Assembly: GCA_002726865.1 (NCBI GenBank)
Contig: PBSW01000035.1
Span: 1-38,585 of the forward strand
Direction: 5' to 3'
DNA: 38,585 nucleotides
DNA from: Candidatus Bathyarchaeota archaeon
Lineage (GTDB): Archaea > Thermoproteota > Bathyarchaeia > TCS64
Translations under genes and position numbers: made by a program
The notes under the pieces: model-generated
What the model saw: the letters and a program-made list of their open reading frames with translations, nothing else
What the model was told of the DNA's origin: nothing
Database searches by the model: none
Part shown: positions 23,991 to 33,143 of the stretch, in pieces
How the letters are laid out: every line of letters begins with the position of its first letter
Position numbering within the stretch: position 1 is the stretch's first letter

Positions 23991-25709
23991 ATGAGCGCCA
24001 ACACCCAGGTCTCCAAGGTCCTCTACCAGATCGGGGAGGTCCTCATCATCAAGGACGACAAGTTCAGGAGTAAAGCCTTCAATACCGCCTCTCAGAGGAT
24101 CTCCGGCCTTACCGAAGACATAAGGAAGATCTATGATCGGGGAGAACTCCAGACGATCCAGGGGGTTGGAAAGGGCATCGCTGCTGTTATAGCAGAACTC
24201 CTTGATACTGGGGACTCCACGGTCCTGAATGAGCTCGAGGCGAGCATTCCCCCTGGGATTCGGGCGATGATGGCTCTTGAGGGGATAGGCCCCAAGAAGG
24301 CGGTGCTCCTCCAGAAGGCGCTGGGTACACTCTCCATCGAAGACCTTGAGAAAGCAGCGAAGGGGGGTAAAGTCCAAGTGATCAAGGGATTCGGGAAGAA
24401 GACCGAGGCCAACATCTTGGAGGCCATTGATGTGCTTAGGAGCCATCAAGGCAGGTTTCTGTTAGGGGCGGTGGTCCCCCTAATTGAGGAGATTAAGGCG
24501 TACCTGTTGGAATCGAACGCTGTCCTAGCTGTGGAGGTTGCCGGCTCAGCAAGGCGGAGGAGGGAGACGGTGGGTGACCTCGACATCCTCGTCTCCTCAT
24601 TGATGCCTAATGCAGTGTCCGAGAGGTTTATATCAATGTCACCTGTTACGCGGGTCGTATCTCACGGTTCCACGAGGAGCACCGTCTTTATGGAGGACTC
24701 ACTTCAAGTCGATCTGCGGGTGGTCCACCCGAGGTCTTATGGGGCTGCCCTGCAGTACTTTACGGGCTCCAAGGATCACAACATTAAGCTACGTAACATA
24801 GCCGTCAGGGCGGGGTACAAGCTCAACGAGTACGGCCTCTTCTATAGGGAGACCGACGAGGTCGTTATGGGCGATAACGAGAAAGGGATCTACCGAGCTC
24901 TGGAGATGGATTGGATTCCTCCGGAGCTCCGGGAGAATCGAGGGGAGATTGAGGCAGCGGTAAGGGACACGCTCCCCAACTTAGTCACAATGGACGACAT
25001 CAAAGGAGACTTCCATATTCACAGCACCTGGAGTGATGGCGCCGCTAACATCGAGGCCATGGCAGAAAAGGCACTGAGCCTGGGGCTCGAGTTCATGGCC
25101 ATCTGCGACCACACCAAGAGCCTCTCCATCGCGAACGGTCTCAATGAGGACCAGCTCAGGGAGCAGATGAAACAGATTGACCGAATCAACGAGGATCTAG
25201 ATGGTTTCACCATCCTAAAAGGGACAGAGTGCGATATTCTCCCAGACGGGCGTATGGACCTTCCAAACTCCCTCCTTAGGGACCTGGACTTTGTGGTGGG
25301 GAGCGTCCATAGTGCTTTCCGTCAGGACGCCGATACGATGACAAAAAGGATCCTCAAGGCGATCCACAATGAGAACGTTGACTGTATCGGTCACCCAACG
25401 GGGAGGCTCATTCAGAAGCGTCGCTCCTATGATGTGAACCTTGGGAGGGTCTTCGAGGCTGCAGCAGAGCAAGGGGTTATGATGGAGGTCAACTCATACC
25501 CCGAGAGGCTAGACCTCAATGACGTCAACTGCAAGGCGGCGAAGGAACAGGGCGTAAAAATGGTCATTGGAACCGACAGCCATTCGCCTAGCCAAATGGA
25601 GTTTATGTCTTTTGGAGTATCCGTGGCCCGGAGGGGATGGCTTGAGAAGGAGAACGTGGCGAATAGCTACTCTCTGGAAGAACTTGAGCCACTTTTATCA
25701 GGAAACTAG
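23991..25709 (+). CDS. polX: DNA polymerase X with C-terminal PHP domain
   Basis: A 572-residue family X polymerase for base-excision gap filling. Two helix-hairpin-helix regions (IQGVGKGIAAVIAEL about 56-70 and LEGIGPKKA about 96-104) lead into the nucleotidyltransferase site: AGSARRRRETVGDLDIL with D196/D198 and VDLRVV with D241. The PHP domain from about 340 has FHIHSTWSDG (H342, H344), CDHTKS, KGTECDI, VGSVHSAF, IGHPTGR and IGTDSHSP. All metal ligands are present, so 3'-5' exonuclease or AP-endonuclease activity, as in Bacillus and Thermus PolX, is expected. The stop TAG shares a CTAG palindrome with the stop of the convergent DedA-family gene. Confidence 0.95.
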   Translation: MSANTQVSKVLYQIGEVLIIKDDKFRSKAFNTASQRISGLTEDIRKIYDRGELQTIQGVGKGIAAVIAELLDTGDSTVLNELEASIPPGIRAMMALEGIGPKKAVLLQKALGTLSIEDLEKAAKGGKVQVIKGFGKKTEANILEAIDVLRSHQGRFLLGAVVPLIEEIKAYLLESNAVLAVEVAGSARRRRETVGDLDILVSSLMPNAVSERFISMSPVTRVVSHGSTRSTVFMEDSLQVDLRVVHPRSYGAALQYFTGSKDHNIKLRNIAVRAGYKLNEYGLFYRETDEVVMGDNEKGIYRALEMDWIPPELRENRGEIEAAVRDTLPNLVTMDDIKGDFHIHSTWSDGAANIEAMAEKALSLGLEFMAICDHTKSLSIANGLNEDQLREQMKQIDRINEDLDGFTILKGTECDILPDGRMDLPNSLLRDLDFVVGSVHSAFRQDADTMTKRILKAIHNENVDCIGHPTGRLIQKRRSYDVNLGRVFEAAAEQGVMMEVNSYPERLDLNDVNCKAAKEQGVKMVIGTDSHSPSQMEFMSFGVSVARRGWLEKENVANSYSLEELEPLLSGN

Positions 25710-26359
25710 AGGAAGAGCCTCTCAAACCAGCCAAAGATGAGGTCTCTGCTCTTTTTCCAGGTCACCAGGATAGAGAAAATGAGGGATCCCCCTACCATGA
25801 CAAATGAGGCCGTCATGCCTCCTACAGAACCAGTGAGACTTGTGAACACGATGCCTCCAATCACGGCCCCCAGGGAATACAAGGTCGTCTTCCCGATACA
25901 CTCTACTATAAAGAGCTTCGCGAATGGAAGCTTTCTCGACCCTGCAAGGAGCACAATAGGGGTGTCAGGCAGCGGAGTCACCGCCACCAGGAGGACCGCC
26001 CAGAGGCCGTACTTTTTGATCCATTTGCTCAACCGGCTGTCGTCCTCGAGATTCTCCTCGAAGCTTTCAGCGACTCCCCAGCCCAGGAAATATGTACTGA
26101 TCTCCCCAATGGCTGCCCCGATTCCGGCGCTGGCGCCGAGGACGAGCGGATTGTAAATTGAGGTGAGAGGGAGGAACATGGGGATAAACATATCTCGTGC
26201 CACCACCGTGAGATGGCTCATCATTGAGGCGATGAATATTCCACCGAGACCGAAATGGCCCAGGGTCTCAGGATTCACAGTCCAACGCCAGAGCAAGACC
26301 CCTGAGAGGATCGCGACAATGGCGACCGCCGTCAGACTTATTATAGCTTTTGGCTTCAT
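25706..26359 (-). CDS. DedA/VTT-family membrane protein
   Basis: A 217-residue integral membrane protein of the DedA/SNARE-associated (VTT) family. The central GASAGIGAAIGEISTYFLGWG and VAVTPLPDTPIVLLAGSRKLPFAKLFIVECIGK match the re-entrant loops of DedA proteins (family motifs G-x-x-x-G-x-x-x-x-Y and P-x-x-P). About five to six hydrophobic segments are present. Family members are lipid scramblases or flippases that recycle carrier lipids, which would fit the polysaccharide genes beginning 200 nt further on, though no operon link is visible. ATG 26359 has GAGGAG a few bases upstream, a clear ribosome binding site. Confidence 0.8.
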   Translation of the reverse strand: MKPKAIISLTAVAIVAILSGVLLWRWTVNPETLGHFGLGGIFIASMMSHLTVVARDMFIPMFLPLTSIYNPLVLGASAGIGAAIGEISTYFLGWGVAESFEENLEDDSRLSKWIKKYGLWAVLLVAVTPLPDTPIVLLAGSRKLPFAKLFIVECIGKTTLYSLGAVIGGIVFTSLTGSVGGMTASFVMVGGSLIFSILVTWKKSRDLIFGWFERLFL

Positions 26360-26570
26360 CTTCTCTCCTCGAAAGGATGTTTTTTACCTCGTTATATCAG
26401 AGGCGAGATTTCAGGTTATTGGTGGAGTAGGGGGTTATAGAATACCCCTCCTGGCTATCCTTAGGAGCTGAGACTCTGCCTTCGCGCGCGAGCCCTAATA
26501 ATTTGCGATAACCCAACGTTGATTGACAGAAATCAGTATTTTTATCATAATATTCAACTCAGACAGAGTC

Positions 26571-28085
26571 TTACGTTCTTGCTTGAGTTTTCTCGATAAT
26601 TGTTAGGAACAGATTGAAGAATGGCTGGAGAGGTCCAGTGGATGAAAGGATTCGTCGTAGATTTGTTACGTCAGATATTGTTAGCGTTTTGAATATCACA
26701 ATCATTGCCAGATAAATAAATGCGTAAGCTGCACCGCCTAGGAAAAGTTGGGGCCAGTCCTGGAGTTTCGTAATGGACAGAAGAAGATAGATTGGGGCGA
26801 ATGCGATGGCTGAGGAGAGATAGATCTTTGCGGAAGATCGCCAGTCTAAGGAGAAACCAAAGTTTCGGCGGATCCAGAATAAGATGTACAAGACTCCTGC
26901 AAGTGTAGCGGTTATCATTGTGATCAGGAGGCCGGTTACGCCCATCCAGGGGATGAGAATGAGGCTCAGGGGTAGCCCGACGATGAAGACCAGTATGCTG
27001 CTGATGAAGGGCGGCCTCGTTTTTCCCTGGCCGTTGAGGAGGTTGCCGTTTATCTGGTAGCCTAGTCCTATGAGTAGGAATGGGACGCATACCAGTTTGA
27101 GGTAGCTGGATGTATTCACATATGAGCTGCCGTAGACGATTTGGACGATGGAGTCGGATAAGAGAATAATAACTGAAGTTACGGGCACTGTGATTAATGC
27201 AGAGTATTTTACGGCGTTACGGTATACTGATGCTAGTTGCCCGTTGTCGCTTCGGGGTATTTTTGAGAATAGGGGAAATAGGACTGTGACGATGGGTATC
27301 GTGAAGAAGGCGATAAGTACGGGGAAATTCATTGCGGCCTGGTAGTTTCCTACGTCGGAGGGAGTCACGTTTAGGGCCATTAGGAAGTTGTAGATTTGCA
27401 TGATGGAGCCGTTGATGATGAGGGCGAGGAATAGGGGGGCTCCGTATGAGAGTAGTGTTTTTGATGCTTCGATGAAGTTGATTGATGATAAGGTCTCGGT
27501 TCCCTGTTTTAGGTAGGTGAATTGTATGATCGCGACTCCGACGATGCCGGTCACTAGTATGGCGGCGGTATGTCCTATGGCTGCTCCAAGGGCCCCATAT
27601 CCGAAATAAACGAGCAGGGGGGAGAGGGTGCTCTTTATGATGGATTGGATTATTACCATGAGGCTTACAAGTTTCATTCTTTCGTATCCGATGAAGATTG
27701 ATCTGGCGGTATTGAGGAGGGACATGGCGATGAGGTTTAGGGACGAGACCTGGATCAGTACTTGGATTTCGGGTTGATGGAAGACCTGATTGGCTAGATA
27801 TCCTGATGAGATGTAGATGAGGACTGTGAGGATTGCACTGGCTAGGATGTTGAGTGTGAGGCCTGCTTTGAGGAAAGAGTTTGCTTCCGAGGTTCTGCCT
27901 TCGGAGCGGTATTGTGCCAGATATTTGATGAGGGCGCCGTTGATGCCGAGGTCGATGAATAATTCTGCGATGGATATGGGGATCATTGCTATAGTAATCT
28001 GTCCATAGTTGGTGGATCCAAGAAATCTAGCTACGATGATTATGGATATGGCGGTGATTAGTGTGGATGAGATTTGACCGATCAT
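26571..28085 (-). CDS. Polysaccharide flippase (Wzx/MATE-like)
   Basis: A 504-residue protein with about 12-14 membrane helices in the polysaccharide-transporter (Wzx, RfbX) pattern. It has a first helix ending ARFLGSTNYGQIT, ELFIDLGINGALIKYLAQYRSEG, and the conserved PIVTVLFPLFSKI and LNGQGKTRPPF segments. It would flip lipid-linked oligosaccharide across the membrane, consistent with the sugar-nucleotide genes that follow. ATG 28085 cuts into the first helix. The same frame stays open for at least 45 codons upstream with plausible residues (EKITDYLQQSARGSLIL) but has no ATG, GTG or TTG. A frame starting ATG about 28183 (MQLIQEIRRESRNA) would join it by a one-base shift, so the 5' end may be frameshifted. 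Confidence 0.85.
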   Translation of the reverse strand: MIGQISSTLITAISIIIVARFLGSTNYGQITIAMIPISIAELFIDLGINGALIKYLAQYRSEGRTSEANSFLKAGLTLNILASAILTVLIYISSGYLANQVFHQPEIQVLIQVSSLNLIAMSLLNTARSIFIGYERMKLVSLMVIIQSIIKSTLSPLLVYFGYGALGAAIGHTAAILVTGIVGVAIIQFTYLKQGTETLSSINFIEASKTLLSYGAPLFLALIINGSIMQIYNFLMALNVTPSDVGNYQAAMNFPVLIAFFTIPIVTVLFPLFSKIPRSDNGQLASVYRNAVKYSALITVPVTSVIILLSDSIVQIVYGSSYVNTSSYLKLVCVPFLLIGLGYQINGNLLNGQGKTRPPFISSILVFIVGLPLSLILIPWMGVTGLLITMITATLAGVLYILFWIRRNFGFSLDWRSSAKIYLSSAIAFAPIYLLLSITKLQDWPQLFLGGAAYAFIYLAMIVIFKTLTISDVTNLRRILSSTGPLQPFFNLFLTIIEKTQART

Positions 28086-28644
28086 GAGGATGAGGCTGCC
28101 TCTGGCGGATTGCTGGAGGTAGTCGGTAATTTTTTCGGACAGGAAGCATTCCTCGATTCTCGGCGTATTTCCTGAATGAGTTGCATTGGGGGATATATGA
28201 GTGCCTCGAATGGTGAGGTTTGTTGTTTGAGGTTATGTTTGGAGCGCGCGGTAGGAGTTCAAGTCTTGGTCGATGGATTTAATCGGGAATGACAATTGTA
28301 TCGAAAAGGGGGGAAGAAGAGGGTCTCGACAAAAAGGGCGTTTTTGTGGCAGCCTTCCAGAAAGATCCACAGGTTCACCGCGACTATAATTATCGGTCTG
28401 CTGCTCTAAACCATACAGTCCCGGAATAGGCATCTTCTTCCGACGGGGGATCAGATCAGAAACCCCGTTACGAATGTAAGATTCTATTGAAGTTGTTATC
28501 AACAGGATAATATTATCATTAATTGTTGAAAAAGAAAACAGAAAATGTTCTGAGAAATAAATAGAGAAAATAAATATAGCGCATAAACGATTGTCACCTA
28601 ATAGAAAGATAATGAATATTACTATTCGGAGGATGTTGTAGTTG
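28086..28644. other. Intergenic region at the start of the polysaccharide island
   Basis: Holds the probable N-terminal coding extension of the flippase (to about 28185), a CGCGCG (28245-28250), the 12-bp perfect palindrome GATAATATTATC (28506-28517) and, before ugd, a GGAGG (28628-28632). A TTG-started 89-residue minus-strand frame (28233-28502) is not convincing. Confidence 0.4.
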
Positions 28645-29991
28645 ATGAATATTGCAGTTCTGGGGATGGGTTATGTGGGCCTGACTGCAGGCATGGCTTT
28701 CGCCAAACACGGCTTTAAGACTATTTGCACCACGACGACGCCTCTCAAGGCTGAGAATCTGAACAAGGGTGTTCCGCCCTTCTATGAGCCTGGTCTTGAA
28801 TTGCTTGTGAAGGAGATGGTGGATAAGGGGCTGTTGAGTGGGAGCATCGATAACGTGGATGCAGTGAGGCGGTCTGATGTGACCTTTATCTGCGTGGGCA
28901 CTCCTCCTCAGCCGGACGGTTCCGCGGATCTTTCAGCTATTGAGGCGGTGTCACGAGACATTGGAATGGCTCTCAGGAACAAGGATGTCTATCATGTGGT
29001 TGTTGCGAAGAGCACGATCCCGCCAGGCACTACAGACGACATTATTCTTCCAACAGTTGAGAAATACTCGGGGAAGAAAGTCGGCGTAGATTTCGGATTA
29101 TGTATGAACCCTGAATTCCTCCGACAGGGGGATGCTGTGCACGATAGTCTGAATCCCGATCGAATCGTCATAGGGGAATACGATATTAGGAGCGGAGATG
29201 TACTCGAAGAGATATATCGAGAATACGACTGCCCCAAGATGAAATGTGACATCAAGGCTGCGGAGCTGATCAAATACGCTGCCAACTCACTTCTGGCAAC
29301 CAAGATATCATTCGCCAACGAATTCTCCCGGATATGCGAAAAGTTCAACATCGACGTTTATGAAGTGATGAAAGGAGTTGGCTTGGACTTCAGGATTAGT
29401 CCAAAATTCCTTGATGCTGGATGTGGATTCGGAGGCTCTTGCTTTCCAAAAGACGTCAATGCAATAGTAGCGTTGGCGAGAAGCATTGAAGTTGAAACTC
29501 CGCTTCTGGACGCAGTTCTACTAACTAATGAAATGCAACCTTCACATTTTATTGAGATAATTGAGGGAGCAACAGGGAATCTTGCGGGGAAAGTTGTAGC
29601 CGTCCTTGGGTTAGCGTTTAAACCAAATACAGGAGATATTAGAGAGACAAGAGCCCTACCAATAATTCAGTTACTTTATGAAAAAGGAGCGAGAGTTAAA
29701 GCATATGACCCTAAAGCGATTGACAATTTTAAAAGAATAACAAATCTACCTATTGAGTATTATGAGCACTGGAAAGATGCACTAAAAGATTCAGATTTCG
29801 TTGTTATTCAGTCTGATTGGAACGAAATTAAAAATATTTCGCCACTTTACTTTAAAAACCTCATGAAAAAACCGATCATAATTGATGGTCGACGTACATA
29901 TGACCCAAACGTGATGATAGAACAAGGCATCGATTATTATGGTATAGGATGGAAAAATTTAAGTCCAACACGAGTTACGCAAAATAGTTAA
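28645..29991 (+). CDS. ugd: UDP-glucose 6-dehydrogenase family protein
   Basis: A 448-residue nucleotide-sugar dehydrogenase that oxidises UDP-glucose (or a related UDP-sugar) to the uronate. Visible are the Rossmann start MNIAVLGMGYVGL, FICVGTPPQPDG, STIPPGTT, NPEFLRQGDAV (E157), the Lys of ELIKYAANS (K210) and the catalytic Cys of GCGFGGSCFPKD (C266), plus the C-terminal LGLAFKPNTGDIRET. An oddity is that the second strand, normally ending in an Asp that binds the NAD ribose, reads ICTTTTPLK with no acidic residue. A TTG at 28642 is also possible; GGAGG at 28628 fits either. From about 29520 the base composition becomes strongly AT-rich. galU follows after 8 nt. Confidence 0.92.
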   Translation: MNIAVLGMGYVGLTAGMAFAKHGFKTICTTTTPLKAENLNKGVPPFYEPGLELLVKEMVDKGLLSGSIDNVDAVRRSDVTFICVGTPPQPDGSADLSAIEAVSRDIGMALRNKDVYHVVVAKSTIPPGTTDDIILPTVEKYSGKKVGVDFGLCMNPEFLRQGDAVHDSLNPDRIVIGEYDIRSGDVLEEIYREYDCPKMKCDIKAAELIKYAANSLLATKISFANEFSRICEKFNIDVYEVMKGVGLDFRISPKFLDAGCGFGGSCFPKDVNAIVALARSIEVETPLLDAVLLTNEMQPSHFIEIIEGATGNLAGKVVAVLGLAFKPNTGDIRETRALPIIQLLYEKGARVKAYDPKAIDNFKRITNLPIEYYEHWKDALKDSDFVVIQSDWNEIKNISPLYFKNLMKKPIIIDGRRTYDPNVMIEQGIDYYGIGWKNLSPTRVTQNS

Positions 29992-29999
29992 TTTGGAGA

Positions 30000-30881
30000 T
30001 TGAGTATCATAATAACTAAAGCAGTTATCCCAGCAGCTGGAAGGGGAACAAGACTACTACCAGCAACCAAAGAGACACCAAAGGAAATGCTCCCAATTTT
30101 TAGTGAAAACATACAAAGAGAACTGACAGTCAAACCCATCTTACAAGTGATTTTCGAACAGATGTACGATTTTGGAGTAAGAGAGTACTGCTTTATCGTT
30201 GGAAAAGGGAAAAGTAGTCTTATTGACCATTTTACAATAGACAAAACGGAATTAGCATATCTAAATGAGAAAGAAAAGCAATCCTTATTTCTTGAATTAT
30301 CTAATATCCAACATAAACTTACGTCTTCATCACTAGTATTCATTAATCAACCAGAACCACGAGGTTTTGGAGATGCAGTTCTGAAAGCTAGACCATACAT
30401 TACGGATACGTTTCTTGTTCAAGCAGGGGATACACTGATCTTGTCAAAAAATAATCAACATATGAATAGGCTCTGGAATGTCCATAAGAAATATGATAAT
30501 GCCGCAACAATAATGGTTCAAGAAGTTGATGATCCACGCCAATTTGGCATTGTGTTAGGAAATGAAGAAGAAAAAGGAGTAATTTCGGTTGATAAAGTGA
30601 TAGAAAAATCGGAATCTCCGCCCTCAAAGATCGCGATTACAGCGTTATATTTATTTTCACCCTCAATTTTTAACGCTCTAGAATTAACTTCAGAGGGGTC
30701 GGGAGGGGAAGTCCAACTCACTGATGGCATACAGAAAATGATAGATTCAGGGCTGAACGTCATGGCCGTCGAATTGAAAAAAAACGAATATTGGCTCGAT
30801 ATTGGTAACCCCGAATCCTATTGGAGTGCACTCAATCGATCACGAAACAATATACTAAATTCGAAAACAATTATTAAATAG
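30000..30881 (+). CDS. galU: UTP--glucose-1-phosphate uridylyltransferase
   Basis: A 293-residue nucleotidyltransferase making UDP-glucose, the substrate of the adjacent dehydrogenase. The N-terminus has VIPAAGRGTRLLPATKETPKEMLPI, the GalU signature. Later come EPRGFGDAVLKARPYI, LVQAGDTLI with a metal Asp (GDT instead of the more usual GDD), FGIVLG, VIEKSESPPSKIAITALYLF with Lys and GGEVQLTDGI. The length is typical. The start is probably TTG 30000; GGAG at 29995 is too close to be ideal and no in-frame ATG exists before residue 30, so the start is uncertain. It forms an operon with ugd and converges on the dehydratase operon. Confidence 0.92.
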   Translation: MSIIITKAVIPAAGRGTRLLPATKETPKEMLPIFSENIQRELTVKPILQVIFEQMYDFGVREYCFIVGKGKSSLIDHFTIDKTELAYLNEKEKQSLFLELSNIQHKLTSSSLVFINQPEPRGFGDAVLKARPYITDTFLVQAGDTLILSKNNQHMNRLWNVHKKYDNAATIMVQEVDDPRQFGIVLGNEEEKGVISVDKVIEKSESPPSKIAITALYLFSPSIFNALELTSEGSGGEVQLTDGIQKMIDSGLNVMAVELKKNEYWLDIGNPESYWSALNRSRNNILNSKTIIK

Positions 30882-30947
30882 AAGTGAATCACTTGGAAAG
30901 AAAATGATTGTTAATAGATACAAAAACAATTAAGATATACCTATTTT

Positions 30948-32138
30948 TTAGAATAGTTTCTTGAAAAATTGAATAATATAGTCTAAATCATCCTCGCTCA
31001 AATATTGATGACAACCAATATAGAATCCATTTTTACCGACGAATTCAGCATTGGGCAGTCTTCCACTATATTTTCGCTTTAGATGGTTATAGGATGGCTG
31101 ATGGGTCGGGATACAACTAAAAAGGGGCCTTGACTCTATCCCTTTTTTTTCTAAACGAGATAATAACTTGTTTCTTGAGATTTTTGAATCATTTAATAAT
31201 ACTAAGGGATAAGCCATGTAACTAATGTCCTTAGAAAACTTGGGCAGTTGAATAATATCAGAATATTTGGCTAGTCCATCATTCAACACTTTTACATTTT
31301 CTTGTCGCTTTTTTATTATTGAATCGATTCGTGACAACTGGGCTAAACCTATAGCGGCCATAAATTCGGTTGTTTTAAAATTATATCCAATATGGGAATG
31401 TGTAAAACGAGGATCGACATTATCAATACTGTTGTAGGGACATATCCCTTGGGATCGCGTACAAATTTGGCAATCACACAGTCTTCCATTTGCTTTTATC
31501 CGCCGAGCCAATTTCGCAAGTTCAACATCGCTTGTTGTTATGGCTCCCATCTCACCTACCTGAATATTATGAGCAATATAGAACGAGAATGCAGATACTT
31601 TTGATAATGCCCCACATTTTCTTCCGTTTGAAACAGTCCCATGGGCTTGAGCAGAATCTTCGAAGGCTATAAGATTATTTTTTTTACAAATATTATTAAG
31701 TTTTTCCATATCCGCAGGATATCCCATCAAATGAACGGGGAGAACCATAGAATAATCATTAATTTGTCTTGTATTTTCAAGATGTTCCGAAACAAGTTCA
31801 GGGTTAATTACAAATGTATCCGGATCTATATCCACGAAAATTGGATTAAATCCGGTTAATGCAATCGCGTTTACAGTAGCGGCGAAGGTTAAGGGACTGG
31901 TAATAATCTTCGTATTAACTTTAACGCCCTGTTGTTTTAATGATTCAAGCCCGAGTATAAGTGCGGAAGTTCCAGAATTTGTTAAAATTGTGTATTTAGT
32001 TTCAAGATATTTAGAAAAGTTATTTTCAAACTTCATAACTTTTTTAGATTCAGTTATTCGATTTGAATCTACTACTTGTTGAATGTACTTTTTCTCTTCA
32101 ATTCCGAATCTAAAATCACCTATGCTAATCCATTTCAA
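30948..32138 (-). CDS. DegT-family sugar 3-dehydratase (RfbH/E1- or ColD-like), His in place of PLP Lys
   Basis: A 396-residue DegT/DnrJ/EryC1/StrS fold protein. LTNSGTSALILGLESL, TSPLTFAATVNAI, VHLMGYPADM and FEDSAQAHGT are typical of the fold. At the Schiff-base Lys it reads FYIAHNIQVGEMG (H190), as in E1/RfbH (FYPAHHITMGEGG) and ColD, which use PMP to remove the C3 hydroxyl of a 4-keto-6-deoxy sugar nucleotide rather than transaminate. After it come C221, C223, C226 and C233 and then THSHIGYNFKTTEFMAAIGLAQL. RfbH/E1 has a similar Cys set for a [2Fe-2S] cluster and ends THLGYN-K-T. ColD lacks the cluster. No E3-type reductase gene is seen nearby. It is the last gene of the operon with two SDRs. 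Confidence 0.82.
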   Translation of the reverse strand: MKWISIGDFRFGIEEKKYIQQVVDSNRITESKKVMKFENNFSKYLETKYTILTNSGTSALILGLESLKQQGVKVNTKIITSPLTFAATVNAIALTGFNPIFVDIDPDTFVINPELVSEHLENTRQINDYSMVLPVHLMGYPADMEKLNNICKKNNLIAFEDSAQAHGTVSNGRKCGALSKVSAFSFYIAHNIQVGEMGAITTSDVELAKLARRIKANGRLCDCQICTRSQGICPYNSIDNVDPRFTHSHIGYNFKTTEFMAAIGLAQLSRIDSIIKKRQENVKVLNDGLAKYSDIIQLPKFSKDISYMAYPLVLLNDSKISRNKLLSRLEKKGIESRPLFSCIPTHQPSYNHLKRKYSGRLPNAEFVGKNGFYIGCHQYLSEDDLDYIIQFFKKLF

Positions 32139-32162
32139 CTCTTATCCCTCACTAAGAGAGTT

Positions 32163-33131
32163 TCAACTATTTATCACATTTTTATACCAAGATATTGTAT
32201 GGGTTAATCCCGATTCCAACGAATATTGATATTTCCAGTCTAAGATAGTTTTAGCCTTACTAATATCCGCAATTTTCCTGAGTTGCCCTTCAGGTTTGTC
32301 TTCATCAAATACTAAGTTCACGTCACTATTACACAACTTCCTAATAAGATAGGCTAAATCATATATTGAAATTTCTTCATCAGTACCAATATTTATTGGT
32401 TTAGCTACGGGATATTTCTCTATGAGTTCCATCATTGCCCTTACAACGTCTTTTACATAGACAAAGGATCTTGTCTGTTTCCCACTACCCCAAATTGTAA
32501 CGGTATTTTCAGATTCATTTATCTTTCGAATAATAGCAGGTATCACATGAGAAGTTTTAATATCAAAATTGTCTCGAGGACCGTAAATATTACTGGGCCG
32601 AATGATCGAAATTTTCATACCATAATCTTCAAAATATAATCTTGCTTGTAATTCTGCAACTCTTTTCGCCCAACCGTATCCAAAAACTGTCGGTTCAGGA
32701 TCATCGACAAATCCTTCTCTTTCGGAAGTTGGTATAGAGGCATCACGCCCATATACGCAAATAGAGCTGGTGCATTGATATCGTTCAACGTTTTCAAGCC
32801 TAGCAGCATCTAGCATATTAAAATTAATTTGAGAATTCAATCGGAACATATCCGCATGGTGAGAGATATTGTATTCAATGCCGGCCACAGTAGAAGCTAA
32901 GTGAAAGACAGCATCCATTCCCTGAATGGCATTTTTACAATGGCTAATATTAGACAAATCAGCTTGAATATAGTCAAGTTTATTCTTTTTTGTTAGTAAT
33001 CTAAGTGGAAAATCACTTCTTCCAACCACCTTAACTTCTGCACCTTTCGCCAATAATAGATCAACCAGATGGGACCCTACAAAACCACCTCCACCAGTAA
33101 CTAAGGTTTTTTTCTCATCCCAATTGATCAT
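32163..33131 (-). CDS. NAD-dependent epimerase/reductase (GDP-L-fucose synthase / GME-like SDR)
   Basis: A 322-residue extended SDR. TLVTGGGGFVGSHL is the Rossmann motif. The active site has QCTSSICVYGRD, matching the Ser-Ser-x-Cys-x-Tyr of GDP-mannose 3,5-epimerase and close to the Ser-x-Cys of GDP-fucose synthase, and YGWAK (Y152, K156). RPSNIYGPRDNF and GSGKQTRSFVYVKDVV follow. Such enzymes epimerise and/or reduce 4-keto sugar nucleotides; ColC, which finishes GDP-colitose, belongs here. It lies between the 4,6-dehydratase-like gene (12 nt away) and the 3-dehydratase-like gene (24 nt), so a final epimerase/reductase role in a deoxy-sugar pathway is likely. Exact reaction unproven. Confidence 0.83.
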   Translation of the reverse strand: MINWDEKKTLVTGGGGFVGSHLVDLLLAKGAEVKVVGRSDFPLRLLTKKNKLDYIQADLSNISHCKNAIQGMDAVFHLASTVAGIEYNISHHADMFRLNSQINFNMLDAARLENVERYQCTSSICVYGRDASIPTSEREGFVDDPEPTVFGYGWAKRVAELQARLYFEDYGMKISIIRPSNIYGPRDNFDIKTSHVIPAIIRKINESENTVTIWGSGKQTRSFVYVKDVVRAMMELIEKYPVAKPINIGTDEEISIYDLAYLIRKLCNSDVNLVFDEDKPEGQLRKIADISKAKTILDWKYQYSLESGLTHTISWYKNVINS

Positions 33132-33143
33132 TTACATCGCCCA

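Noticed and set aside
28233..28502. 89-residue minus-strand frame before ugd
   Set aside because: TTG start, low-complexity Pro/Arg-rich content, no promoter or family resemblance.
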